The translations under genes and the position numbers were made by a program. The notes beneath the pieces were generated by a model. The model saw only the letters and a program-made list of their open reading frames with translations. It did no database searches and was not told where the DNA came from. A stretch of DNA of 64,000 nucleotides from Psychrobacter sp. 4Dc. GTDB taxonomy: Bacteria; Pseudomonadota; Gammaproteobacteria; Pseudomonadales; Moraxellaceae. Each line of letters starts with the position of its first letter. Positions within the stretch are counted from its first letter, which is position 1. Positions 9,403-18,437 of this stretch are shown piece after piece. The stretch lies in contig NZ_PJAT01000039.1 in NCBI RefSeq assembly GCF_002836715.1, forward strand, positions 1 to 64,000, in the 5' to 3' direction.

Positions 9403-10299
9403 CTAGGTGCTTAAGGCGTGTAAAGTAGCTAACGCTACCACTGGTGCAGTTTCGGTACGCAAGACTCTTGTTCCAATTTGCCAAGGCTCAAATCCAACAC
9501 TCTCCGCTTGCTGACATTCATCGTGACTCAAACCACCTTCAGGCCCGATCAACAGTTTGATATAAGGGGTCTGTTGTTTAAGAATATCAGATAGAGCGTC
9601 AGGCATGGCAGGTTGTCCTGCTGCTGGTACACTCATCTGCATACATAGATCTGCAGCGTTTGCTAATACTTGATAGTAAGAATCATGACTAAGCACAGAA
9701 ACGATAGAACTGACGGCCATTTGCGCCTTCGTAACGCCAGTAGCCATAGCCTCAGTAGTCTTAGCATCAGAATTGGTATTGCTTAGCCATTCGTTGATTG
9801 ATTGTGGCGCAAGAATAAGAGGTGGGCGATTAAGGCCGCATTGTTCACAAGCAGCGATGGCCACTTGTTGCCAGTGCGCCAGTTTCTTTTCAACTTGAGC
9901 AGGTTTTAATGTGACTTCGCCATGGTGGCTGCTGAGCAACTGAATGGCAGTCACTCCAAGCTCAGTTGCTTTTTGGATAGCATAATCCATACGCTCACCG
10001 CGGCTCATTACCAAACCAATCTGAGTGATAGTAGGCGGCGTACGATCGTCGTCTATATGTGTAAGCAAAGTAGCAGTGGTATTTTTTTTACTGATTGCCT
10101 GTAGCTCTACTGTATATTCGCCACCAAATCCATCGAACAAAATCCCTTGATCCCCAATATTGGCTCGTAGTACACGGCACCAGTGATGGACAACGCTATC
10201 TGGTAATTCGACATTGCTACCTAGCGGTAATTCACCCAATTTAGGTAGTGGTGAGGCATCAGTGTTGTCGTTGTTAATGGCATAAAAAAAACGTCGCAC
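9403..10299 (-). CDS. rsmE: 16S rRNA (uracil-1498-N3)-methyltransferase
   Basis: A 298-residue SPOUT-class RNA methyltransferase that modifies U1498 of 16S rRNA using SAM. The C-terminal knot signature is present: LLIGPEGGLSHDE, then GTRVLRTETA near the end. The N-terminal PUA-like part (VHHWCRVLRANIGD) is also typical. A stretch at about 165-200 rich in Ala, Thr and Ser is longer than in E. coli RsmE (243 residues) and looks like a linker insertion. The start is GTG at 10299, with AGGAATAAG well placed upstream. As a SAM user it sits next to the methyl-cycle genes, though a 300-bp gap and the metF terminator separate them. Confidence 0.93.
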   Translation of the reverse strand: MRRFFYAINNDNTDASPLPKLGELPLGSNVELPDSVVHHWCRVLRANIGDQGILFDGFGGEYTVELQAISKKNTTATLLTHIDDDRTPPTITQIGLVMSRGERMDYAIQKATELGVTAIQLLSSHHGEVTLKPAQVEKKLAHWQQVAIAACEQCGLNRPPLILAPQSINEWLSNTNSDAKTTEAMATGVTKAQMAVSSIVSVLSHDSYYQVLANAADLCMQMSVPAAGQPAMPDALSDILKQQTPYIKLLIGPEGGLSHDECQQAESVGFEPWQIGTRVLRTETAPVVALATLHALST

Positions 10300-10516
10300 G
10301 TGGTCTTATTCCTATTATTTGATTGAGTATAGTTATTATTAGATCTATAGAATATCACTTGAGACAATTAATGACATTTGTTTTATGAGAATTTTTCTTA
10401 ATAAAGAAAATTATTTTTAGAGCAGCATTATTACACAGTGAAGAAATTTTTAAAAATCAAATAAGATAAAGTGTATGAATAAAACGGTAAAGGGTTATTG
10501 GTCAAAATTTTGACAA

Positions 10517-10545
10517 TAAAAAACAGGCGCTCCTAGAAGCGCCAG
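10517..10545 (-). terminator. Terminator of the ahcY-metF operon
   Basis: GGCGCT-TCTAGG-AGCGCC on the minus strand is followed by TGTTTTTTATTG. It lies 55-80 bp after the metF stop. Confidence 0.88.
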
Positions 10546-10599
10546 TCATTAATAATGTATTCAGGAATGGTTAAGGGCTATTTTAGAATGCTTACAAAT

Positions 10600-11448
10600 T
10601 TAAGCAGTCAATCCCAATGCTTCTACCAAGCGTTTGTTTGGCTCAACTTTGTTCATGCTATAAAAATGCATAGCAGGTACGCCCTCGGCAATCAAGCGTT
10701 CACACAAGCGATAAACCACATCAAAGCCAAACTCACGAATAGCCTTACGGTCATCACCAAAATCCGTCAGCTGTTTACGTACATAGCGCGGAATATCAGC
10801 GCCACAGCTATCAGCAAAACGCAAGAGATTGCTTGAATTGGTAATTGGCATGATACCAGCGACCAAAGGCTGAGCTACTGTATCAATACCGCGTTTCTCT
10901 AACTTATCACGCAAGTACAGATAGCTGTCAGCGTTGTAGAAAAACTGGGTAATCGACGCATTGGCACCAGCTTGGTATTTATTTACCAGATTATCGATAT
11001 CAAACTCAAAGCTACGCGCTTGTGGGTGCATTTCAGGGTAGGAGGCCACTTCAATATGGAAGTGGTCACCTGAATGCTCACGAATGTACTTTACCAAATC
11101 TACCGCAAATGGTAGTTCACCCATGCCCACCTGACCTGATGGCAAGTCGCCGCGTAGCGCTACTAAGCGTCTAATACCTAAAGTCTTATAATACTCGAGC
11201 AATTCAGCGATTTCACTTTTGTCATCGCCAATACAAGACATATGCGGTGCGATTTCAGTGGTACCACGCGTACTTAGTGCCTGTACGATATCTAAGGTGC
11301 GGCTACGGGTTGAACCGCCCGCACCGTAAGTTACCGAAAAATAAGCTGGTGACAACTTATTAAGCTCATCATAAGTGCTGAGAAGCTTTTCGTGACCTTG
11401 CTCGGTCTTTGCAGGAAAGAACTCAAAGGAGAAAGCAGGCTTACTCAC
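10600..11448 (-). CDS. metF: Methylenetetrahydrofolate reductase
   Basis: This FAD enzyme reduces 5,10-methylene-THF to 5-methyl-THF, the methyl donor for methionine synthesis. The 282-residue protein starts FSFEFFPAKT, the family N-terminus with the catalytic Glu, and carries VTYGAGGSTR, LRGD and FFYNAD motifs. I place the start at the GTG at 11448, because AAGGAG lies seven bases upstream. A longer frame reaches 11508, but its extra 20 residues do not resemble MetF and overlap ahcY. With this start only 13 bp separate it from the ahcY stop, so the two are co-transcribed and share the riboswitch upstream of ahcY. Confidence 0.95.
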   Translation of the reverse strand: MSKPAFSFEFFPAKTEQGHEKLLSTYDELNKLSPAYFSVTYGAGGSTRSRTLDIVQALSTRGTTEIAPHMSCIGDDKSEIAELLEYYKTLGIRRLVALRGDLPSGQVGMGELPFAVDLVKYIREHSGDHFHIEVASYPEMHPQARSFEFDIDNLVNKYQAGANASITQFFYNADSYLYLRDKLEKRGIDTVAQPLVAGIMPITNSSNLLRFADSCGADIPRYVRKQLTDFGDDRKAIREFGFDVVYRLCERLIAEGVPAMHFYSMNKVEPNKRLVEALGLTA

Positions 11449-11461
11449 AGTCAGGCTCCTT

Positions 11462-12886
11462 TTAGTATTTATAAGCATCAGGCTTGAATGGACCTTCAAC
11501 TGGCACACCCAAATACTCAGCTTGCTTTTGAGTCAGCTTAGTTAGCGTACCGTTAAAGCCTGCAACCATCGCAGCGGCCACTTCTTCGTCTAACTTTTTA
11601 GGCAATACTTTTACGTATAGGTTGTCAGTACGTTGGTCAGCTGGCAAGTCAGCAAACTTCTCTTCGAACAGATACATTTGAGCCAATACTTGGTTGGCAA
11701 ATGAGCCATCCATAACGCGTGATGGGTGACCAGTTGCGTTACCTAGGTTTACTAGGCGACCTTCAGCAAGCAAGATCAAATAGTCGTTCTCATCGTCTGA
11801 GCGGAAGATTTGATGAACTTGTGGCTTGATCTCAACCCAGCGCCAGTTATCACGCATAAACTGAGTGTCGATTTCGGTGTCAAAGTGACCGATGTTACAT
11901 ACCACAGCACCAGGCTTAAGGGCTGCTAGCATATGTCTATCACAAACATGGTAATTACCAGTAGTCGTGACGATCATGTCAGTGTCTTCAAGCAAGCGCT
12001 TGTTGATACTGGCTGCGCCGCCCGTGTTGTCACCGTCGATGTATGGTGATAATACTTCAAAGCCGTCCATACATGCCTGCATCGCACAGATAGGGTCAAC
12101 TTCTGAAACACGTACGATCATGCCTTCTTGACGTAAGCTTTGTGTAGAGCCTTTACCTACATCGCCATAACCGATAACTAAAGCGCGGCGACCAGCAAGG
12201 AACATATCGGTAGCGCGTTTAATAGCATCGTTTAAGCTATGACGGCAGCCATATTTGTTATCATTTTTAGACTTGGTAACTGCATCGTTGACGTTGATGG
12301 CTGGTACTTTAAGTGTACCTTTACCAAGCATTTCAACCAAGCGATGGACACCTGTAGTAGTCTCTTCAGAGATACCATGAATACTATCAAGCATTTGGGC
12401 GTAATCATTATGAATCAAAGCAGTTAAGTCACCGCCATCATCCAAGATTAAGTTAGCATCCCAAAGTTGGCCTGATGCTTCGCCGCCAACATGTACTTGC
12501 TGACGTAGGCACCATTCATACTCTTCTTCTGTTTCGCCTTTCCAAGCATAGACAGAGATACCAGCAGCAGCAATCGCAGCAGCAGCATGGTCTTGGGTTG
12601 AGAAGATGTTACATGAAGTCCAGCGTACTTCAGCACCTAGCGCGACGAGTGTCTCGATAAGGACCGCAGTTTGGATGGTCATGTGGATACAGCCAGCGAT
12701 TTTCGCGCCTTTAAGCGGTTGGTCGGCTTCGTAGCGACGACGCAAACCCATTAGGGCAGGCATTTCAGCTTCGGCTAGCGTGATTTCACGGCGACCGTAA
12801 TCAGCAAGGCTAATGTCAGCGACTTTATAGTCAGTGAAAGAGGGATCGATCGTATGGGCAGATGGTGTAGTAGACACTGCGTCCAT
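11462..12886 (-). CDS. ahcY: Adenosylhomocysteinase (SAH hydrolase)
   Basis: This NAD-dependent enzyme splits S-adenosylhomocysteine into adenosine and homocysteine, relieving product inhibition of methyltransferases. The 474-residue protein has the N-terminal [17 protein letters not shown] block, the Rossmann motif GYGDVGKGS and the characteristic C-terminal Lys-Pro-Asp...Tyr-Lys-Tyr end. Length fits proteobacterial members that carry the extra 40-residue insert. AGGAGC lies five bases before the ATG. It is the first gene of the ahcY-metF operon, and the 5' leader contains a candidate SAH riboswitch, consistent with induction by its own substrate. Confidence 0.97.
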   Translation of the reverse strand: MDAVSTTPSAHTIDPSFTDYKVADISLADYGRREITLAEAEMPALMGLRRRYEADQPLKGAKIAGCIHMTIQTAVLIETLVALGAEVRWTSCNIFSTQDHAAAAIAAAGISVYAWKGETEEEYEWCLRQQVHVGGEASGQLWDANLILDDGGDLTALIHNDYAQMLDSIHGISEETTTGVHRLVEMLGKGTLKVPAINVNDAVTKSKNDNKYGCRHSLNDAIKRATDMFLAGRRALVIGYGDVGKGSTQSLRQEGMIVRVSEVDPICAMQACMDGFEVLSPYIDGDNTGGAASINKRLLEDTDMIVTTTGNYHVCDRHMLAALKPGAVVCNIGHFDTEIDTQFMRDNWRWVEIKPQVHQIFRSDDENDYLILLAEGRLVNLGNATGHPSRVMDGSFANQVLAQMYLFEEKFADLPADQRTDNLYVKVLPKKLDEEVAAAMVAGFNGTLTKLTQKQAEYLGVPVEGPFKPDAYKY

Positions 12887-12929
12887 AATATGCTCCTATC
12901 AGTGGTTAACGAATGATAAAAAGAATAAA

Positions 12930-13072
12930 AACGCAGGTGCCGTTGTTTGCGCTGTGAGTGACCAAAAACATGGACTCTCGACAGTTAACCGAGCCTAACA
13001 TAACCTGTGATTGCATAACTATAGAATGTTAATGCAGTAAATCACTATTATGGCGCAACACCTCTCGGAGGT
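12930..13072 (-). promoter_or_regulatory. Candidate SAH riboswitch in the ahcY-metF leader
   Basis: On the minus strand the leader begins CCGAG (13064-13068), which pairs with CTCGG (12989-12993) as stem P1. The core AGGTGTTGC (13055-13063) aligns with the family core GAGCGCUGC. A long P2 hairpin follows: CATAA/TTATG, GTGATT/AATCAC, TGCAT/ATGCA. The conserved GGCTCGG comes next. GGCACCT (12935-12941) can pair with AGGTGTT over seven bases, two of them G-U, forming the pseudoknot. This is the known SAH riboswitch layout, and it lies 50 bases upstream of the SAH hydrolase gene. Known members raise expression when SAH binds. A competing ACCTC/GAGGT hairpin at the very 5' end could be the switch. 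Divergence from the consensus core is the main doubt. Confidence 0.78.
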
Positions 13073-13076
13073 CGTT

Positions 13077-13105
13077 ATTGTAATAGATGAGTGGTTAATT
13101 GTCAC
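13077..13105 (-). promoter_or_regulatory. Sigma-70 promoter of ahcY-metF
   Basis: On the minus strand GTGACA (13100-13105) and TACAAT (13077-13082) are 17 bases apart. Transcription would start near 13070, exactly at the 5' edge of the riboswitch fold, which supports both calls. Confidence 0.7.
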
Positions 13106-13234
13106 CTATTGACTGAGATAAATAGCTGACGCCTTAGACAAACAAAACCTCAAACAGGAATCTATAGCCATAAGAAAAGCCACCTGTAGATGACCTTTTT
13201 TGTTTTAATGTTTTTTGATATTGCTCAGCCAAAA

Positions 13235-15109
13235 TTAGTACCAGTTATAGGTGAGAGAGGTGAAATAACTTGTACCTTCTGTGGCGTACTCATTACCGAA
13301 TTGGCTGGCAAGGGTATAATCTTCATCAGTAATATTATCTACACGTAAGTTAGCACGTAGATTAGGTGTGATATAGGCACTTCCACTTAAGTTAAGCAGC
13401 GTATATCTATCAAGTTCATTGTTTTCAGTTGTAAGTCTATCATCGCTATATTTTGCCTCGAGGCGCATATCGAACGTAGGCTGCTGATATCCGATATAAA
13501 CTAAACCACTATTTTTAGGACGGTAAGGAAGTTGTTGATCAAAGTTGGCATTAGTTTTGGTTTTATTCTTCGCATCTAAGTAGTCATATCCTAGACCAAA
13601 TATAAAGTCATTCATATTCCAATCTGAGGTCAAACTCAAGCCTTTTATTTTTGCTTCACTAATGTTCGTACCGCTTGCAATAAGGTCTTCTGCGTCCGTG
13701 TGATAGCCTGTCAATCGTGAAGTTTGCATATCATTAGCGTATTCAATGAATACTTCAGTATTTTCACTTCTTTCAGGCTTTAGGTTTGGGTTGTTATCAC
13801 CTGGGTAGTATAGGTCGTTAAAGGTTGGTGCGCGAAAGCCCGTGGCATAATTTGCACCGATGCGCATACCAGCTAGCGGGCGTATGGCTGCTCCTAAGTT
13901 GTACGTGCTCTCATTACCATATTGTGAGTTGTCATCTACACGATAGTTGGCTTGTAAATCATAATAAGTATCTGCTAATTGATAACCTACAAAAGCGCTC
14001 TTAACATCTCTGTCGTCAGGGTCATAAGCGGTTGCAGTAAAATCAGAAAAATCAGCATTAAATACTTTGACGTTTGAGGCATCTAGTTTTTGTGATAGCC
14101 ATTCTGCACCCACAATGACGGTACCAGGTTGCGCGTTGATACTAGTCTCTAAGCGTGCCTGCTCTTGAGTGGTATCAAACTGGCTACCATTATCGTAACT
14201 GATAGAGTTGTTATCATGAGAGGTTGATTTATCAATACTTTGACCGTAGCTCAGTCTAGTAAGAGTTAATGGGGTTTTATATTGCAAATAGGCGTTAGCG
14301 CTACCGTTTTTTTGATCAGAGTAAGCGTAAGGAATGACTTTTCCGGCTGAATCAAACTCAGTCGTAGAGTCTGAATATAAGCCGCTAATCCCTGCACTTA
14401 ATGCATTTGTGAACTTATGCTGCAGTGCCAAACTGACATTGGTAGATTCAAAACCATCATCATCAGCGTTATAATCAAAAGAATTACGATTAGCAATAGC
14501 GTTAAAACCATCAGTTTTATTACGGCTGACACCTAAGCTCAGTGACGAAGTGTCATTTTTAAGTTGACCTGTCACGCCGACTTGGTAGTGATTATTACTA
14601 CCGTAACCAACGGTAGTGGAAACATTAGATTGTTCTACGCTATTGCCCTTAGTGAAAATTTCAATGCGATCAATTTGATCTGCTGACAATAAATTCAGCG
14701 ATGGGCTACCTAAAGATACCGAGCTGTAGCGAATACCATCGATAAGCACCAATACTTGCTTACTGTCGTAACCACGCATATAAAAGTTGCTATTAGTTCC
14801 CATGCCACCACTTTGCGTAATGTTGATACCAGGTTGATTTTTTAATACATCAGTGACTGTTTGACCTTGATAACGTTGTAACTCTTCTTTATCGATTACT
14901 CGTGTTTGCGCAATTACATTACTTGTCTTAGTAGGTGTGCGAGTGGCTGTCACGACAATTTCATCAAGCTCAACTTGTGGTAGGTTACTATCGTTGATGG
15001 AAGCGTTTTCAGAAATGGCTGCCATTGCAGTATTTACTGCAAGTAAGCTAAGAACGCTCAAAATACTTAAACGAAGATAGGTACGTGAAGATGCACGTGA
15101 TACAGACAT
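13235..15109 (-). CDS. BtuB-like TonB-dependent outer membrane receptor, plug segment missing
   Basis: A 624-residue receptor related to the cobalamin transporter BtuB. It has a signal peptide (cleavage near AMA-AI, about 30), a TonB-box-like VELDEIVVTA (about 46-55), a plug domain and a 22-strand barrel ending in SLTYNWY. In the plug, RIEI (about 148-151) is followed at once by FTKG. Family members have about 20 residues between these, containing the very conserved RG-x-x-S-x-x-YGS-x-AIGGV segment. This looks like an in-frame deletion and may impair the plug. I chose the ATG at 15109; a TTG seven codons upstream is possible. No cobalamin riboswitch was seen upstream, so the substrate is open. 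Confidence 0.82.
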   Translation of the reverse strand: MSVSRASSRTYLRLSILSVLSLLAVNTAMAAISENASINDSNLPQVELDEIVVTATRTPTKTSNVIAQTRVIDKEELQRYQGQTVTDVLKNQPGINITQSGGMGTNSNFYMRGYDSKQVLVLIDGIRYSSVSLGSPSLNLLSADQIDRIEIFTKGNSVEQSNVSTTVGYGSNNHYQVGVTGQLKNDTSSLSLGVSRNKTDGFNAIANRNSFDYNADDDGFESTNVSLALQHKFTNALSAGISGLYSDSTTEFDSAGKVIPYAYSDQKNGSANAYLQYKTPLTLTRLSYGQSIDKSTSHDNNSISYDNGSQFDTTQEQARLETSINAQPGTVIVGAEWLSQKLDASNVKVFNADFSDFTATAYDPDDRDVKSAFVGYQLADTYYDLQANYRVDDNSQYGNESTYNLGAAIRPLAGMRIGANYATGFRAPTFNDLYYPGDNNPNLKPERSENTEVFIEYANDMQTSRLTGYHTDAEDLIASGTNISEAKIKGLSLTSDWNMNDFIFGLGYDYLDAKNKTKTNANFDQQLPYRPKNSGLVYIGYQQPTFDMRLEAKYSDDRLTTENNELDRYTLLNLSGSAYITPNLRANLRVDNITDEDYTLASQFGNEYATEGTSYFTSLTYNWY

Positions 15110-15547
15110 AGTCGATTCCAAAGTAATCAAGTTAAAAATGCAGAAATGAGAAGTAACTATTATGACGTAAAAGGGGTCAAAAGTTACAAAAAACAGTATA
15201 TAAGCAAAACTGTGCTCATTATCTACAAATTAACCTGCTTTATAAACTACTTTAACCTAATATTTATTCAGGATAGGCTGAATGGTATTCATGTTAGCTT
15301 GCTAAATGATTTATTAAAAATTACTTTACTTAGATATTCTATGGGAATTTATACCACTGTATAATAGAAGCCTATCCTTAGAAACACCTACTATCTATTA
15401 GAAGCCTACATAGAGTAAGAAACCAAATACCAATACAGTTAGCTACAAAATTGCGTAATCAAAAGCACTGCTGTTATAAATAATTGTTACTATAGTATGG
15501 ACGCCACCTGTCATTTATCATGCCATTTTTAAACTAAGAGGTTTGTT
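15110..15547. other. 438-bp intergenic region between divergent receptor and MscS genes
   Basis: This very AT-rich stretch must contain promoters for both divergent genes. I could not identify a Fur box, a B12-box or a convincing sigma-70 pair. A 72-codon frame at 15146-15364 has no ribosome binding site or family resemblance and is treated as chance. Confidence 0.4.
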
Positions 15548-17536
15548 TTGTCTATCAAGCATAATCTGACTCCCAGTCCTTCGCCTAATTTATTCTCTGC
15601 TACTACTAAAATACCATTTATAGTCGCGATGCTATTACTGACTATGCTGTTGAGTATTACCTTGCCAAATAATGCTTATGCTGTCGAGGCTGGTGCGCTT
15701 GGAGTGGGTAATGACAGTAGTGGAGAGACAGTAAGTACGCCATTGCCTGATTCGTTTGGCCGAGATACGCCGCGTCATACGGTACAAGGGTTTATCAGTG
15801 CGCTGGGTGAAAATGATTATTTGCTGGCAAGTAATTATCTCAACTTATCAAAGTCCGATAACCCAACGACCGTTGTGCGACAGTTTAAACAGGCACTGGA
15901 TGCAGGTGGGCGTTTTCAGCCGGATCTACAGATTAGTAACTCACCTGAGGGTAATCTAACTGACCAGCTGCCACCTAGCCAAGAAAATGTCGGTGTGATT
16001 AATATCGGAGAGCGAAGTGTTCCGTTACTACTCGAAAGGGTGGTCTCAAAACAGAATGAGCAATATTGGCAGTTCTCTAGCGATACGTTGACCTCAGTAC
16101 CAGAAGTGATAGAAAATACTGAGCCGACCTTAGTATCGCGCTACACGGTTGATTCTTTAGATGGTAAAAAGCTTTTCGGCTATCAGCTAGCTGATTTGGT
16201 TGCCGCGCTCACCATGATTGTGACTAGCTTTGTACTTACTTATGTCGCGGTATGGTTGCTATACCACTTATTAAGGATTGTTTATCCGTATTTGCGTGGT
16301 ACGCCATTGCCGTTACCTAACAAAGTAATATTGCCACTCTCTGTGGTCATTATGGCATTGATACTATCAGAAGTGATGGTTTATGCAGGCGTATCGGTGA
16401 CACTACGTGAGCCAGTCAATCGCTTTACGGATATAGCCTCTTGGTTGGCGCTGACTTGGCTACTATTACGAGTGATCGATGCGATATTTACTCGAGCGGT
16501 AAATCTAAGCTACAAGAAAAACTATACTGAGCGTGTCTCAATTTTGGGACTGCTGCGTAAGGTCGTCAAAGCGCTATTACTGATATTTGCAGTGATTGTT
16601 ATTTTTGGCAATTTGGGTTTTGATTTGACCACTGGTATTGCCGCACTGGGTGTGGGTGGTTTGGCGTTGGCCCTTGGTGCGCAAAAGACAATTGAAAACT
16701 TAGTTGGTAGTGTCGTCGTCGTCGCAGATTCACCTGTGCGTATCGGTGACTATTGTAAGTTTGGTACTTACGAAGGCACAGTTATCGACATTGGTATTCG
16801 CTCATCGCGTGTACGGACCTTGTCGCGGACGATTGTTACGGTACCAAATGGTGACTTTTCATCGATGCAGATCGAAAACTTTACCTCTCGCGATATGTTT
16901 CGTTTTTTCCACTACTTATATATTAAGCGTACCGCTGATCTTGACGTAATATTCAAAATGGTTAATGACTTGGATGAATTTATAAAAGAGCATGATTTGA
17001 CCAATCAAGAATGGAATCAGGTCAATATTTTGGAGCTGCGCCAAGATTGCTATGTTATTCAGTTGCAAGCTTATGTGAATGCTATTGGTATCATTGAGTT
17101 CTATGACAAACAAAACGCTTTGTTTGTCGATATATTAAAGAAAGTCGCGAAATATAAAGTAGAACATGCATTGCCGACTCAGCAGTTGATTGTTAATCAA
17201 ACGGAGCTTGAACATCATGTGGGAAGTAGTACTGATGAATCAGCAGAAGGAAATGAATCAGATAACAGTAGTAACTCTGCTAATAATGAAGTGTCTGATA
17301 ACAAGGAAGTAAACACAAGCGTATACAGGAAAGATTACAACGACGATGGCGTTGATATTCGTAAAGATAGCGACAAGGCTAAAAATGATGTTGCAAGTCA
17401 CCACAAATTCTCTATGGCGACCGTCAGCAGAAGTGGTGCGCTTAAGGCACTAAAGCATAAAAGTCATATGCTAAGAAAAAGTAAGTTTAAGCACACTAAA
17501 AACAAATCTGGCTTTTCTATATGGAACCAGCCTTAA
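15548..17536 (+). CDS. MscS-family mechanosensitive ion channel
   Basis: A 662-residue inner membrane channel, expected to open under membrane tension and release solutes on osmotic downshift. A signal sequence (about 22-46, ending NAYA) precedes a periplasmic domain of about 170 residues, then membrane helices at roughly 220-245, 265-285, 295-315 and 335-365. The MscS pore helix and beta domain follow (GIAALGVGGLALALGAQKTIENLVGS near 370-390; RIGDYCKFG; VTVPNG). The C-terminal 110 residues are Asn/Ser/Asp- then Lys/His-rich and poorly conserved. The start is TTG at 15548, preceded by AGAGG. Its length puts it between small MscS and the large MscK-type channels. Confidence 0.9.
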   Translation: MSIKHNLTPSPSPNLFSATTKIPFIVAMLLLTMLLSITLPNNAYAVEAGALGVGNDSSGETVSTPLPDSFGRDTPRHTVQGFISALGENDYLLASNYLNLSKSDNPTTVVRQFKQALDAGGRFQPDLQISNSPEGNLTDQLPPSQENVGVINIGERSVPLLLERVVSKQNEQYWQFSSDTLTSVPEVIENTEPTLVSRYTVDSLDGKKLFGYQLADLVAALTMIVTSFVLTYVAVWLLYHLLRIVYPYLRGTPLPLPNKVILPLSVVIMALILSEVMVYAGVSVTLREPVNRFTDIASWLALTWLLLRVIDAIFTRAVNLSYKKNYTERVSILGLLRKVVKALLLIFAVIVIFGNLGFDLTTGIAALGVGGLALALGAQKTIENLVGSVVVVADSPVRIGDYCKFGTYEGTVIDIGIRSSRVRTLSRTIVTVPNGDFSSMQIENFTSRDMFRFFHYLYIKRTADLDVIFKMVNDLDEFIKEHDLTNQEWNQVNILELRQDCYVIQLQAYVNAIGIIEFYDKQNALFVDILKKVAKYKVEHALPTQQLIVNQTELEHHVGSSTDESAEGNESDNSSNSANNEVSDNKEVNTSVYRKDYNDDGVDIRKDSDKAKNDVASHHKFSMATVSRSGALKALKHKSHMLRKSKFKHTKNKSGFSIWNQP

Positions 17537-17597
17537 AAGAGACTTTTTGCTCACGAATGGTAGTGAATAACACTAGCTATGTTTTTTGCTCTATTAG

Positions 17598-18230
17598 TTA
17601 TAAAGGTACTGCGGTTTTATCACGTAATGAGCCGTAGTACGACCAAAGCAATAGACTGGCAGCACTGCGATGAGGTGACCAGTGCTGAGTTAGGTCTTTA
17701 AGCTGCTTGGGTGTTGGGCGCTCTGTTAAGCCTAACAACTCCATGGCTGCAACTTTAATGGCCAAATCATCGACAGCGAGTATGTCTGCACGTTTTAGCG
17801 AAAATAGTAAATACATTTCAGCTGTCCAACGTCCAATCCCTGTCACAGCTGTCAAGGTTGTTATGACCTCTGAATCTGATAAGGTTTCCAATGCTGCAAA
17901 GTCTATATCATGATCCACTAAAGAGCGTACATAACGAGTTTTCTGCTTGGACAATCCTTGCGTCTTCAAACTATCGTCTGTCGCTTCACGTATCGCTTGC
18001 GGTGTGATCAATTCTGCATCAACCAACCGTTTCCAAATACTGGCAGCGGCAGCAACTGATAACTGCTGACCTACCATCGCTCTCATCAACTGCTCAAACC
18101 CACCTGTATTATGCCTAAGATTAGGTGTGCCGACCTGCTTGTAGATAGGAGCGAACCTTGGTTCAAGTACCATCAACGCAGCAATCTGCTGTTCTAGTTC
18201 GTTGGTGTTTTCAATAGTCTGCATGCTCAT
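17598..18230 (-). CDS. DNA-3-methyladenine glycosylase II (AlkA-like)
   Basis: A 210-residue HhH-GPD base-excision repair glycosylase that removes alkylated purines. The helix-hairpin-helix reads LTAVTGIGRWTAEMYLLF (about 127-144), and the catalytic Asp is in AVDDLAIK just after. MRAMVGQQLS near 50 is the usual substrate-pocket helix. It is shorter than E. coli AlkA (282) because it lacks the N-terminal domain, like the yeast MAG1 and Pseudomonas short forms. It converges on the MscS gene with 60 bp between and no obvious terminator. Confidence 0.9.
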   Translation of the reverse strand: MSMQTIENTNELEQQIAALMVLEPRFAPIYKQVGTPNLRHNTGGFEQLMRAMVGQQLSVAAAASIWKRLVDAELITPQAIREATDDSLKTQGLSKQKTRYVRSLVDHDIDFAALETLSDSEVITTLTAVTGIGRWTAEMYLLFSLKRADILAVDDLAIKVAAMELLGLTERPTPKQLKDLTQHWSPHRSAASLLLWSYYGSLRDKTAVPL

Positions 18231-18375
18231 AGTGATTTCGCTTTGCTAATTAGAAGGTGCTCAAGTCAATATATTAATGCAGAATGAGAAGCTAACATTA
18301 AATGGAATGTACATTAAAGAGAGCGTTCATTGAAGGAAACATCGTTATAGTCCATGTCTAAACCATGAATGATTG

Positions 18376-18413
18376 ATAAAAAAAGGACTGCAAATAAGCA
18401 GTCCTTTTTATAT
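18376..18413 (-). terminator. Terminator after the Smr-domain gene
   Basis: AAAAGGACTGC and GCAGTCCTTTT form a stem around CAAATAA, with T runs on both strands. It ends the trp-smr run on the minus strand. Confidence 0.85.
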
Positions 18414-18437
18414 AGTACCGTATTACTAACAGTAGAC

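Noticed and set aside
11449-11508. 20-residue N-terminal extension of MetF
   Set aside because: It overlaps the end of ahcY, does not resemble MetF, and a GTG with AAGGAG at proper spacing lies downstream.
12239-12660. Several 60-codon frames opposite ahcY
   Set aside because: They are antisense shadows of a strongly conserved gene and have no start signals of their own.
13178-13208. Terminator for the TonB receptor gene
   Set aside because: AAAAG/CTTTT flanks are present, but the inner bases do not pair well, so I could not support a stem.
15146-15364. 72-codon frame between the TonB receptor and MscS genes
   Set aside because: No ribosome binding site, atypical composition (Lys/Asn/Ile from AT-rich DNA) and no family resemblance; probably chance.
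15110-15547. Cobalamin riboswitch upstream of the BtuB-like gene
   Set aside because: No B12-box-like sequence or surrounding helices could be found on the minus strand; a GCCACCTGTCA string near 15504 is on the wrong strand and isolated.
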